From DATJJW01 sp035491935 (GTDB lineage Bacteria; Pseudomonadota; Alphaproteobacteria; ATCC43930; CGMCC-115725), in contig DATJJW010000264.1 of assembly GCA_035491935.1 (NCBI GenBank), positions 1 to 20,774 on the forward strand: DNA of 20,774 bases, given 5' to 3'. How positions within the stretch are numbered: position 1 is the stretch's first letter; every line of letters begins with the position of its first letter. The notes below the pieces were generated by a model, which worked only from the letters and a program-made list of their open reading frames with translations, was not told where the DNA came from and searched no databases. Shown one piece after another: positions 7,924 to 14,392 of this stretch. Position numbers and translations under genes: made by a program.

Positions 7924-7959
7924 GTTTTGCATATTGTCTGAGCAATGGCAATTCTGCAT
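7918..7959. promoter_or_regulatory. Two LysR-type T-N11-A operator sites in the divergent region
   Basis: Site 1 is a perfect palindrome ATGCAA-GTT-TTGCAT (7918-7932), containing T-N11-A from 7919 to 7931. Site 2, ATGGCAATTCTGCAT (7945-7959), is an imperfect version with T-N11-A from 7946 to 7958. The centres lie 27 bases apart. Both sit between the diverging lyase operon and the lysR gene, in a stretch that is clearly more AT-rich than its surroundings. In LysR systems the better palindrome is usually the recognition site and the weaker one the activation site. A heptamer ATGCTAT is also repeated at 7869 and 7900, 31 bases apart. Confidence 0.6.
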
Positions 7960-7982
7960 ATTTGTTGGGCGGGAGGTCGCCG

Positions 7983-8879
7983 ATGGATTTAGGCTGGCTT
8001 GAGGATTATCTGGCGCTGCGCGAGCTCGGCAGCTTCACGGCCGCGGCCGAGCGGCGCAATCTCAGCCAGCCGGCCTTTTCGCGACGGATCCAGGCGCTGG
8101 AGGCGTGGCTGGGTGTGACCTTGGTCGATCGCAGCGTCCGGCCGCACCGCTTTACCTCGGTGGCATTGGAGAATGACGGCGATCTGCACGATTTCCTCAA
8201 CCGCCTCTACGATCTGCGCAGCCGGTTGCGCGGCGAGCAGACACGCGCCTGCAGGCTGTCGGTCGCAGTCCAGCACGCTTTGGCGATCTCGCTGTTCCCG
8301 CGACTGGTCGAGGCGTTACGCGGCAAGGGTTTCCAGCCGGCCTATCACCTTCATTGCGCCGACCGGCAGGAATGCATCGACATGATGCTGCGCCGTGAGG
8401 TCGATCTGCTCATCTGTCACGAGGTCGGCCGCCATTCCGCGATGGTCCCCACGGATATCGCGGCGCGACTGGTCGTTGGGCGCGATGCCATGCTGCTGGT
8501 CGGGCCGCCTTCCATCACGCCCGAGGATGGCGGCCGGCTGCCATTGCTGACCTATCCGCAGGCGGGTTTCTTCGGCCAGGTGGTCTGGGAGCAGGGCATG
8601 CCGCAGCTGACCCGGCGTTTCGAGGTCGAGACCGTCTGCATCAGCGCCTTTTCCGGCGCGCTGTGCCAGATGGTGCTCGCAGGTTTGGGCTTCGCCTGGC
8701 TACCTAGAAGCCTGGTCGGCGAAGATCTGCGCAATGGCCGGCTGGCCGCTCTCGATCCCGACGGGCTCAACCGGCCGCTGGAGGTCGTGGCCTACCTGCA
8801 TCACCAATCGGAAGCGGCAAGCGAGGCGGCGCTGTCCCGCCATATGGCGCGCATCGATTTCGCGCGCCTGATGGAGTAA
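7983..8879 (+). CDS. LysR-family transcriptional regulator
   Basis: A 298-residue LysR-type regulator. The N-terminal winged helix-turn-helix covers about residues 3-62: LEDYLALRELGSFTAAAERRNLSQPAFSRRIQALEAWLGVTLVDR, a textbook match. It is followed by a linker and an effector-binding domain containing DLLICHEVGRHSAMVP and a C-terminal GLGFAWLPRSLVGEDLRNGRL block typical of co-inducer domains. The frame is open further upstream, but the ATG at 7983 has GGGAGG 7 bases before it and begins exactly at the conserved MDLGWLEDYLAL start, so it is preferred. It diverges from the lyase/ABC operon, with T-N11-A boxes between them, and is followed 5 bases later by the racemase gene. It probably senses the imported amino acid or a product and controls both arms, with autoregulation. 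The effector is not deducible. Confidence 0.92.
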   Translation: MDLGWLEDYLALRELGSFTAAAERRNLSQPAFSRRIQALEAWLGVTLVDRSVRPHRFTSVALENDGDLHDFLNRLYDLRSRLRGEQTRACRLSVAVQHALAISLFPRLVEALRGKGFQPAYHLHCADRQECIDMMLRREVDLLICHEVGRHSAMVPTDIAARLVVGRDAMLLVGPPSITPEDGGRLPLLTYPQAGFFGQVVWEQGMPQLTRRFEVETVCISAFSGALCQMVLAGLGFAWLPRSLVGEDLRNGRLAALDPDGLNRPLEVVAYLHHQSEAASEAALSRHMARIDFARLME

Positions 8880-8884
8880 GGCCC

Positions 8885-9625
8885 ATGCTCGACGAAAAGC
8901 CATCCATCCTGATCGGCGTGCTGGGCGGCATGGGGCCGGCGGCGACCGTCGATTTCGTCGCGAAGCTGATTGCGGCGACGCATGCTGCCCGCGACCAGGA
9001 CCATATCCCGCTGACCATCTGGTCCAATCCGCGCATTCCGAACCGCAACGAGGCGCTTCAGGTGCCGGGCGCGCCGTCGCCCCTGCCGCATCTGATCTAT
9101 GGCGTACGTCAATTGGAGGCGCAGGGTGCCAGCTTCATCGCCATCGCCTGCAACACCGCGCATCATTGGCATGGCGAGATGCAGGCAGCCGTCTCCATCC
9201 CCATCCTGCACATCGCCGACGTCGCCATTGCGGCGATGAGGGCGGCGGGGCTGAAGGCTGGCGATGCCATCGGCCTCATGTGCAGCGACGGTACCTTGGC
9301 TTCGGGCTATTACGACGCGCGGCTTGACGCTGCGGGATTCAAGACGCTCAGGCCGACGGCGGCCATGCAGCAGCGCATGATGGGCTGCATCTATGCCGTC
9401 AAGGAAGGGAAGCTCGACCTGGCCAAGGATCTGGCATTGGAGGTTGCCGGCGACTTCCTGGCCATGGGCGCCAGGAACCTGCTGCTGGCCTGTACGGAGT
9501 TGCCGATAGCGCTGGGCGAGGCGGAGATGGCCCGGCTACCCTGCCTGGACGTCACCAGCGCCTTCGCCGACGCTTGCGTCCGCCACGCCCTGGCACTGGA
9601 GCGGCAGAACCAAGGAGTGGCTTGA
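8885..9625 (+). CDS. Aspartate/glutamate racemase-family protein (candidate cysteate racemase)
   Basis: A 246-residue cofactor-independent amino acid racemase of the Asp/Glu/hydantoin racemase superfamily. The two catalytic cysteines are present in their usual contexts: Cys89 in AIACNTAHHW and Cys203 in LLACTELPIAL. The N terminus IGVLGGMGPAATVDF and the substrate-contacting NPRIPNRNEAL match aspartate racemases closely. There is no membrane or signal segment, so it acts in the cytosol. It starts 5 bases after the lysR stop, with the AGTAAGG of that stop serving as ribosome-binding site, and is surely cotranscribed with lysR. Opposite it, across the divergent promoter, lies a CuyA/DcyD-type lyase that would accept only one enantiomer. 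The inferred role is therefore to interconvert L- and D-forms of the substrate (cysteate is an aspartate analogue with sulfonate for carboxylate). A plain aspartate racemase is the alternative. Confidence 0.85.
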   Translation: MLDEKPSILIGVLGGMGPAATVDFVAKLIAATHAARDQDHIPLTIWSNPRIPNRNEALQVPGAPSPLPHLIYGVRQLEAQGASFIAIACNTAHHWHGEMQAAVSIPILHIADVAIAAMRAAGLKAGDAIGLMCSDGTLASGYYDARLDAAGFKTLRPTAAMQQRMMGCIYAVKEGKLDLAKDLALEVAGDFLAMGARNLLLACTELPIALGEAEMARLPCLDVTSAFADACVRHALALERQNQGVA

Positions 9626-9643
9626 GAAGCCGCTCCGGCTCTC

Positions 9644-11488
9644 CTAGTTCTCGTTCTCGTCGAAGAGCTGCGCCAGTTGGTTCATCACCGTGCCGCCGAG
9701 CTGCTCGGCATCGACGATGGTGATGGCACGCCTGTAATAGCGGGTCACGTCGTGGCCGATGCCGATGGCGACCAGCTCGACCGGCGATGTCCGCTCGATC
9801 ATGTTGATGACCTGGCGCAGATGCGCTTCCAGGTAATTGCCCGAATTGACCGAGAGCGTCGAATCGTCGACCGGCGCGCCATCGGAGATCACCATCAGGA
9901 TGCGCCGCTGCTCGGGCCGCGCCAGCAGGCGGTTATGCGCCCAGAGCAGTGCCTCGCCGTCGATGTTCTCCTTGAGGATGCCCTCGCGCAGCATCAGGCC
10001 CAGCGAGCGGCGTGCCCGGCGCCAGGGGGCGTCGGCCGGCTTGTAGATGATGTGGCGCAGATCGTTGAGGCGGCCGGGGAAGGTCGGCTTGCCGGCGTTG
10101 AGCCAGGCTTCGCGCGACTGGCCGCCCTTCCAGGCGCGCGTGGTGAAACCCAGGATCTCGACCTTGACGTTGCAGCGCTCCAGTGTGCGCGCCAGGATGT
10201 CGGCGCTCATGGCGGCGACCGCGATCGGCCGGCCGCGCATCGAACCGGAATTGTCGATCAGGAGCGAGACCACCGTGTCGCGGAAATTCGTCTCCTTCTC
10301 CTTCTTGTAGCTCAAGGGGAGAAGCGGATTGACGACGATGCGCGACAGGCGCGCGGCATCCAGGATGCCTTCCTCCAGATCGAATTCCCAGGAACGCTGC
10401 TGCTTGGCGAGCAGGCGGCGTTGTAGACGGTTCGCCAGCTTGGCGATGACGCTCTGGACATGGACGAGCTGCTGGTCGAGCGAGGCGCGCAGCCGTGTCA
10501 GCTCCTCCGCGTCGCACAGCGTCTCGGCATCGACGGTTTCGTCGTAGGCGGTAGTGAAGGCGCGATAGGTCTGGGTGATGCCGGCGGTATTCTGGCGCTG
10601 GGAGGCACCGGGTGCGCCCGGCTCCTCCGCCTCGTACTCGTCGGACGAACCCGGCATCATCTCGCCGTCATCGTCCTCGCCCTGGCCTTCTTCGGTCGGA
10701 TCGTCGGTGGAATCGGACAGGCCGGTTTCCGCCTCGCCGCGCTGACCTTCGCCGGTCTTCTGGTCCTGTTCGCTGTCGGATTCCGAGGTCTCGCCTTCGG
10801 AATCGCCCTCGGCGCCATCACTCTCCTCGTTGTCGTCGTCCTGCTCGATGTCGCCCAGATCGAGTTCGAGGTCCTGCAGCAGGCGGCGCGCGGCGCGCGC
10901 ATAGGCTTCCTGATTCTCGATATTGTCGACCAGGGCGCGCAGGTCGTCGCCCCATTTGCTTTCGAGCAGCGTGCGCCAATTGGCGACGAAGGGTTCGGCG
11001 ATCGGCGGCGGCGCCGTGCCGGTCATCGCTTCGCGCGCCAAAAGACGGATCGATTCCAGGAATGTCGCGTCGCTGCGATCCTGGGCCAGTGGCCGATCCA
11101 TCCCCATGCGCTTGTAGCGATCGACGAGATGGGCCGTCAGATTGTCCTGGACGCCGGCCATATGGCGTGAGCCCAGCGCCTCGACCCGCGCCTGCTCGAT
11201 TGCGTCGAATACCGCGCGCGCCTGTTCGGACGGTGGTGCGCGCCGGGCATGCAGCGCCGGATCGTGATGCTTCAGGCGCAACGCAATGGCGTCGGCAGCC
11301 CCTCGGATCTGCGCCGTGATATCGGGCGGCAGGTCGCGCGGCGGCACGGGCAGACGGGCATTCGTGCCGTTGATGCCCGGTACCTCCTGGGAATAGGAGA
11401 CGGTCACGTCCTCGCGTTCGGCCAGCGCACGCAAGGTCGAAGTCGTCGCCCGTTTGAAGGCCTCGATATCCGAATCGTCAACAGCCAT
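9644..11488 (-). CDS. cobT: Aerobic cobaltochelatase subunit CobT
   Basis: CobT is one of the three subunits (CobN, CobS, CobT) of the ATP-dependent chelatase that inserts Co2+ into hydrogenobyrinic acid a,c-diamide in the aerobic cobalamin pathway. The 614-residue product has the expected layout. An N-terminal CobT domain (FKRATTSTLRALAERED...) is followed by a very acidic Asp/Glu/Ser-rich linker at about residues 205-290. The C-terminal von Willebrand A domain contains the MIDAS motif DNSGSMRGRP (Asp412, Ser414, Ser416) and later VISDGAPVDDSTLS. Length is normal for the family (about 600-640). It starts 51 bases after cobS on the same strand, consistent with one operon; the ribosome-binding site before the ATG is poor. 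cobN is not in the window, so the chelatase must be completed from elsewhere. Confidence 0.95.
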   Translation of the reverse strand: MAVDDSDIEAFKRATTSTLRALAEREDVTVSYSQEVPGINGTNARLPVPPRDLPPDITAQIRGAADAIALRLKHHDPALHARRAPPSEQARAVFDAIEQARVEALGSRHMAGVQDNLTAHLVDRYKRMGMDRPLAQDRSDATFLESIRLLAREAMTGTAPPPIAEPFVANWRTLLESKWGDDLRALVDNIENQEAYARAARRLLQDLELDLGDIEQDDDNEESDGAEGDSEGETSESDSEQDQKTGEGQRGEAETGLSDSTDDPTEEGQGEDDDGEMMPGSSDEYEAEEPGAPGASQRQNTAGITQTYRAFTTAYDETVDAETLCDAEELTRLRASLDQQLVHVQSVIAKLANRLQRRLLAKQQRSWEFDLEEGILDAARLSRIVVNPLLPLSYKKEKETNFRDTVVSLLIDNSGSMRGRPIAVAAMSADILARTLERCNVKVEILGFTTRAWKGGQSREAWLNAGKPTFPGRLNDLRHIIYKPADAPWRRARRSLGLMLREGILKENIDGEALLWAHNRLLARPEQRRILMVISDGAPVDDSTLSVNSGNYLEAHLRQVINMIERTSPVELVAIGIGHDVTRYYRRAITIVDAEQLGGTVMNQLAQLFDENEN

Positions 11489-11539
11489 GGCGTACCCGGC
11501 GCGTCAGGCCATGCCCCGAAAGCGACATCCCAAGATCAA

Positions 11540-12541
11540 TCAAGCAGTCTTGCGGATGCCGAGGTCGCGCAACTCCTTGCCGAAGCAGCGCTGATAATAC
11601 TCGGCAATGGTCCCCCGTTCGGTCTCGTCGCATTTGTTGAGGAAGCTCAAACGGAAGGCCAAACCGATATCACCACCGAAGATACGCGCATTTTCGGCCC
11701 AAGTAATGACCGTGCGCGGCGACATCACGGTCGAGATGTCGCCATTGATGAAGCCGGCGCGGGTGAGGTCGGCCATCGCCACCATCGAGGACAGTATCTT
11801 ACGGCCTTCCTCGTTGTCGAAGGTCGGCGACTTGGCGAGCACGACCGCCAGCTCATTGTCGTGGCTCATATAGTTGAGCGTGGCGACGATGTTCCAGCGG
11901 TCCATCTGACCTTGGTTGATCTGCTGCGTGCCGTGATAGAGCCCGGTCGTGTCGCCCAGACCCACGGTATTGGCGGTCGAGAACAGGCGGAAGGCCGGGT
12001 GCGGGTGGATGACCTTGTTCTGGTCAAGCAAGGTCATCTTGCCGCCGACTTCCAGCACGCGCTGGATCACGAACATGACGTCCGGGCGGCCGGCGTCATA
12101 TTCGTCGAAGACGAGCGCGATCGGCGACTGCAGTGCCCAGGGCAGGATGCCCTCGCGATATTCCGTCACCTGCATGCCGTCGCGGATGACGATCGCGTCC
12201 TTGCCGATCAGGTCGATACGGCTGATATGGCTGTCGAGGTTGACGCGCAGGCAGGGCCAGTTGAGGCGGGCGGCGACCTGCTCGATATGGGTCGACTTGC
12301 CGGTGCCGTGATAGCCCTGGATCATCACGCGGCGGTTGTGCGCGAAGCCAGCCAGGATGGCGATCGTCGTGTCGTGGTCGAATTTATAGGTGTCGTCGAT
12401 CTCCGGCACGTATTCATTCGGCTTGGAGAAAGCAGGGACTTCCATGTCCAGATCGAGGCCGAAGGTCTCACGGACGGAACGCGTGCTGTCGGGACGCAAG
12501 GATTGGAAAGCGCTCATGGTCTCAGTCGGTGTGGAAGACAT
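11540..12541 (-). CDS. cobS: Aerobic cobaltochelatase subunit CobS (AAA+ ATPase)
   Basis: MoxR-like AAA+ ATPase that forms a ring with CobT and drives cobalt insertion by CobN. The 333-residue protein shows the family's N terminus VRETFGLDLDMEVPAFS, Walker A GYHGTGKST (residues 76-84), Walker B ALVFDEYDAGRPDV (from 142), sensor-1 region FRLFSTANTVGLGDTTGLYHGT, and the arginine-finger segment near MSPRTVITWAENA. The ATG at 12541 gives a normal length; a second in-frame ATG (codon 9, 12517) is a possible start because neither has a clear Shine-Dalgarno and the first eight residues are not conserved in my memory of the family. It sits between the J-domain gene (57 bases upstream) and cobT, the arrangement known from many alphaproteobacteria. 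No cobalamin riboswitch fits in the short gap upstream. Confidence 0.95.
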   Translation of the reverse strand: MSSTPTETMSAFQSLRPDSTRSVRETFGLDLDMEVPAFSKPNEYVPEIDDTYKFDHDTTIAILAGFAHNRRVMIQGYHGTGKSTHIEQVAARLNWPCLRVNLDSHISRIDLIGKDAIVIRDGMQVTEYREGILPWALQSPIALVFDEYDAGRPDVMFVIQRVLEVGGKMTLLDQNKVIHPHPAFRLFSTANTVGLGDTTGLYHGTQQINQGQMDRWNIVATLNYMSHDNELAVVLAKSPTFDNEEGRKILSSMVAMADLTRAGFINGDISTVMSPRTVITWAENARIFGGDIGLAFRLSFLNKCDETERGTIAEYYQRCFGKELRDLGIRKTA

Positions 12542-12598
12542 TATGTTCTCGTAACCTATTCTGGTCTTGGCTGTCCGCAGAAATCAGGTGAGCGCCGA

Positions 12599-13168
12599 TC
12601 AACTTAGTGCGAGGGGCTTCAGCAGCGCGTAGGCCTGGATGACCGTTTTGAGTTTCTCCTCGGCCGCCTTGTCGCCGCCATGGGAATCCGGATGGTGAAG
12701 TTTCACAAGCACTTTATACCGACGCTTAAGTTCGGTCAGCGTAAAAGGCATAGCAAGATCGAAAAGCTGCAACGCGCTTTCCTCCGGGCTAAGCACCCGC
12801 TGTTTGCGCTCGGGAGCGGCCTCGCCGCCATCGTTCATGAAGCCGAAGGGGTCGTGGGTGCGGTCGCGTGCCATGCGCCAGCCCATGGGCCATGTCGGCC
12901 GCTGCCAGACCGTATCGCGGCGGATCTCCGCTTCGATCTGGTTCTCGTTCATGCCGGCATAGTAATTCCACGAAGCGTTGTAGGCCCGGACGTGGTCGAG
13001 GCAGAACCAATAATAGCTGTCGAGGGCATCGCGCGAGCGTGGTGCCCGGAACTGGCCCTCATTTTCGCAGCCGGGCATATCGCAATGACGCAACCCCGCA
13101 CGGGACCCGTGCGGTCTGCCGCCATGCGTCCGGATAGACGCGTCGAAATCATAGCGCGGTCTGCTCAT
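12599..13168 (-). CDS. J-domain protein with C-terminal J domain and N-terminal Cys/His cluster
   Basis: A 189-residue DnaJ-related co-chaperone. The J domain is at the C terminus (about residues 130-187): SALQLFDLAMPFTLTELKRRYKVLVKLHHPDSHGG carries the diagnostic HPD at 159-161, and helix IV ends AYALLK. The N-terminal part contains CDMPGC and FCLDH (Cys29, Cys34, Cys56, His59), a spacing that could bind zinc, then a conserved-looking FRAPRSRD...YYWFCLDHVRAYNASWNYYAGM. It would stimulate an Hsp70 ATPase; the client is unknown. The frame is open to a further upstream ATG at 13249, but that extension is a low-complexity proline run, and MSRPRYDFD at 13168 looks like the true N terminus. The ATG has no Shine-Dalgarno, and a promoter placed exactly for a leaderless message lies before it. 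It is probably cotranscribed with cobS and diverges from bolA. Confidence 0.85.
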   Translation of the reverse strand: MSRPRYDFDASIRTHGGRPHGSRAGLRHCDMPGCENEGQFRAPRSRDALDSYYWFCLDHVRAYNASWNYYAGMNENQIEAEIRRDTVWQRPTWPMGWRMARDRTHDPFGFMNDGGEAAPERKQRVLSPEESALQLFDLAMPFTLTELKRRYKVLVKLHHPDSHGGDKAAEEKLKTVIQAYALLKPLALS

Positions 13169-13174
13169 AGTGCC

Positions 13175-13204
13175 AGTATGGCCGGGAGCCGTGGGGGAAA
13201 ACAA
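13175..13204 (-). promoter_or_regulatory. Candidate promoter giving a leaderless J-domain/cobS/cobT transcript
   Basis: On the minus strand TTGTTT (13199-13204), an 18-base spacer and CATACT (13175-13180) resemble -35 and -10 boxes. The six bases GGCACT then lead directly to the ATG, so the expected +1 falls on the A of the start codon at 13168. This would explain the missing Shine-Dalgarno. By-eye prediction. Confidence 0.4.
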
Positions 13205-13242
13205 GGGCAAGGGAGGCGGGGGCGGCATCCGATCTCGTCGGA

Positions 13243-13272
13243 TTGACAACAGTCGCGTGGGACCGGCTTGAT
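13243..13272 (+). promoter_or_regulatory. Weak candidate promoter for bolA
   Basis: A perfect -35 hexamer TTGACA at 13243-13248 is followed 18 bases later by CTTGAT (13267-13272), a poor -10 match. The position, about 35 bases before the bolA start, is reasonable. Only the -35 box is convincing. Confidence 0.3.
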
Positions 13273-13308
13273 GGGCTTTTCATTCCTCCACTTGGAGCAG
13301 GCATAGCC

Positions 13309-13584
13309 ATGGGCATGGCCCAGATCATCGAAGACAAGCTGCGCCGGGCGTTGGCTCCCATTCATCTCGATGTCGTCAACGACTCCGCGCATCATGCCGG
13401 TCATGTAGGTGCGCGCGACGGCGGCGGCGAAAGCCACTTCACCGTGGAAGTGGTGTCCGAACGGTTCAGTGGCATGCGCCCGGTCGCCCGCCAGCGGCTG
13501 GTCTATGAGATTCTGAAGGAAGAGCTGTCCGGCAAGCTCCACGCCCTGTCACTGGTCACGCGCGCGCCGGACGACGCCCCCTGA
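13309..13584 (+). CDS. bolA: BolA family protein
   Basis: A 91-residue BolA/IbaG-type protein. Members partner with monothiol glutaredoxins to bind or relay [2Fe-2S] clusters and some act in stress and morphology control. The sequence has the typical start MAQIIEDKLRRALAP, the loop NDSAHHAGHVGARDGGGESHFTVEVVSERFSG with the conserved ligand-type histidine (ESHF), and the helix-turn-helix-like region RPVARQRLVYEILKEEL, followed by HALSLVTRAP. The frame begins earlier, at 13243, but conservation starts at MGMAQIIEDKL; GGAG lies 11 bases before the ATG at 13309, and a second ATG follows at 13315. It diverges from the J-domain/cobS/cobT operon, a known alphaproteobacterial neighbourhood. No glutaredoxin gene is in the window. 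Confidence 0.92.
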   Translation: MGMAQIIEDKLRRALAPIHLDVVNDSAHHAGHVGARDGGGESHFTVEVVSERFSGMRPVARQRLVYEILKEELSGKLHALSLVTRAPDDAP

Positions 13585-13676
13585 ATGCGGCGAGTGCCAT
13601 GATCATGCGCGATACTGGCTTTGGTTCGGGGCAGCGGCGTATAGTCGCGTCATCGTTGTGGATAAGGGGCCGAACC

Positions 13677-14060
13677 ATGCTCGACAGGATGGCGGGATTC
13701 ATCGCGCTGCTGGCGATCGCGTCCGGGCTTGCGCCCTGTGCCGCTTCCGCCCAGGGCACAGTGCCCAATTCGGCATATGTACCGCCGCCGGCCAATGCCG
13801 CTATCTCGCCCAATATGGATATCCCGCCATCCGATGCCCATGGCGTGGTGAGCGGCCACAAGCTGCAGCCGGAGGCGGCGGCGCGGCCGAGCCAGCAGGC
13901 GGTGCGCGAGACGTTGGACGGCATCGACCGGCTGCTCAAATCCGACGAGGACATCGCCGGCCGGCATAGCAAGGTGACCATACCCCACGATCTTTACGGC
14001 AATGATATTGGCGGCAATCCCGGCCTGGAGCCCATCGTCGATCCGGCACTGGAGAAGTGA
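13677..14060 (+). CDS. Small exported protein of unknown function
   Basis: I do not recognise this 127-residue protein. It begins with a clear signal peptide, MLDRMAGFIALLAIASGLAP, with probable cleavage after ASA (residue 25). The mature part, about 100 residues, starts with a Pro/Ala-rich segment (YVPPPANAAISPNMDIPPSDAHGVVSGHKL) and continues with a short helical stretch (SQQAVRETLDGIDRLLKSDEDIAGRHSKV) and a Gly/Pro-rich tail. There are no cysteines after the signal and no lipobox (LAPC is not a good match). The ATG at 13677 is chosen because AAGGGG precedes it by 7 bases and the signal peptide starts there; the frame is open upstream to 13599. TATAGT at 13640-13645 may be a -10 box. It is followed after 10 bases by a second exported small protein, so the two are probably cotranscribed. 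Confidence 0.75.
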   Translation: MLDRMAGFIALLAIASGLAPCAASAQGTVPNSAYVPPPANAAISPNMDIPPSDAHGVVSGHKLQPEAAARPSQQAVRETLDGIDRLLKSDEDIAGRHSKVTIPHDLYGNDIGGNPGLEPIVDPALEK

Positions 14061-14070
14061 GGGGCCACGC

Positions 14071-14391
14071 GTGGGAACCTTCCGGGTGCCGGCATCGCTG
14101 CTGGCGGGTCTTCTTGCGGCGGCCGGCCCATGGCAGGCCGGTATCGCGCGGGCCGATGTGACGATCATCATGCCCGCAGACGTCAAAACCTTCCTTGATC
14201 GTGCCGATGGCTGCGCGCATTGGGCGGGCGAGGAGGCCTACGACCAGATGCGCGCCCGCCAGATCGAGCGGGCGGAGACCCAGCTCAAATGCGACCAGCT
14301 CGATCGCGACGGCAAGACGCTGCGGGCGCGCTATCCCGACGATCCCGTGGTGCGGCGGGCGATCGACAGCGCACTGGCGGAGTTCGATTAG
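14071..14391 (+). CDS. Small exported protein with a conserved DRADGCxHWAGEE motif
   Basis: A 106-residue predicted periplasmic protein. I chose the GTG at 14071: GAGGGG of the preceding gene's stop region lies 6 bases upstream, and the product then begins with a signal peptide, MGTFRVPASLLAGLLAAAGP, cleaved around ARA (residue 29). The mature part has FLDRADGCAHWAGEEAYDQMRARQIERAETQLKCDQLDRDGKTLRARYPDDPVVRRAIDSAL. I recall similar DGC(E/A)H(W/F)AGEE segments in many uncharacterised alphaproteobacterial secreted proteins, but no assigned function. The two cysteines (48 and 74) could form a disulfide. The segment is mostly charged helix. It sits 10 bases after the other small exported protein and ends one base short of the converging TPR-sulfotransferase stop. 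Confidence 0.75.
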   Translation: MGTFRVPASLLAGLLAAAGPWQAGIARADVTIIMPADVKTFLDRADGCAHWAGEEAYDQMRARQIERAETQLKCDQLDRDGKTLRARYPDDPVVRRAIDSALAEFD

Positions 14392-14392
14392 C

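Noticed and set aside
5788..7941. A 717-codon open frame on the plus strand opposite the permease, ATPase and lyase genes
   Set aside because: It lies antisense to three clearly functional genes; its composition (Arg, Asp, Gln, His-rich, low complexity) is that of a high-GC shadow frame and no domain is recognisable.
12542..12598. Cobalamin riboswitch before cobS
   Set aside because: The gap is only 57 bases, too short for a B12 riboswitch of about 200 bases, and no B12-box-like sequence is visible there or before the J-domain gene.
11249..12607. A 452-codon plus-strand open frame opposite cobS and the start of cobT
   Set aside because: Antisense to the highly conserved cobS; the translation has no domain and the typical skewed composition of a shadow.
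13598..13607. Palindrome CATGATCATG between bolA and the first exported gene
   Set aside because: Only 10 bases, no second copy in the window, and not placed near a convincing promoter; could be chance.
13697..13750. Lipoprotein signal in the first exported protein (Cys21)
   Set aside because: The residues before the cysteine are LAP, and proline at -1 does not fit the lipobox; a standard signal peptidase I site after ASA fits better.
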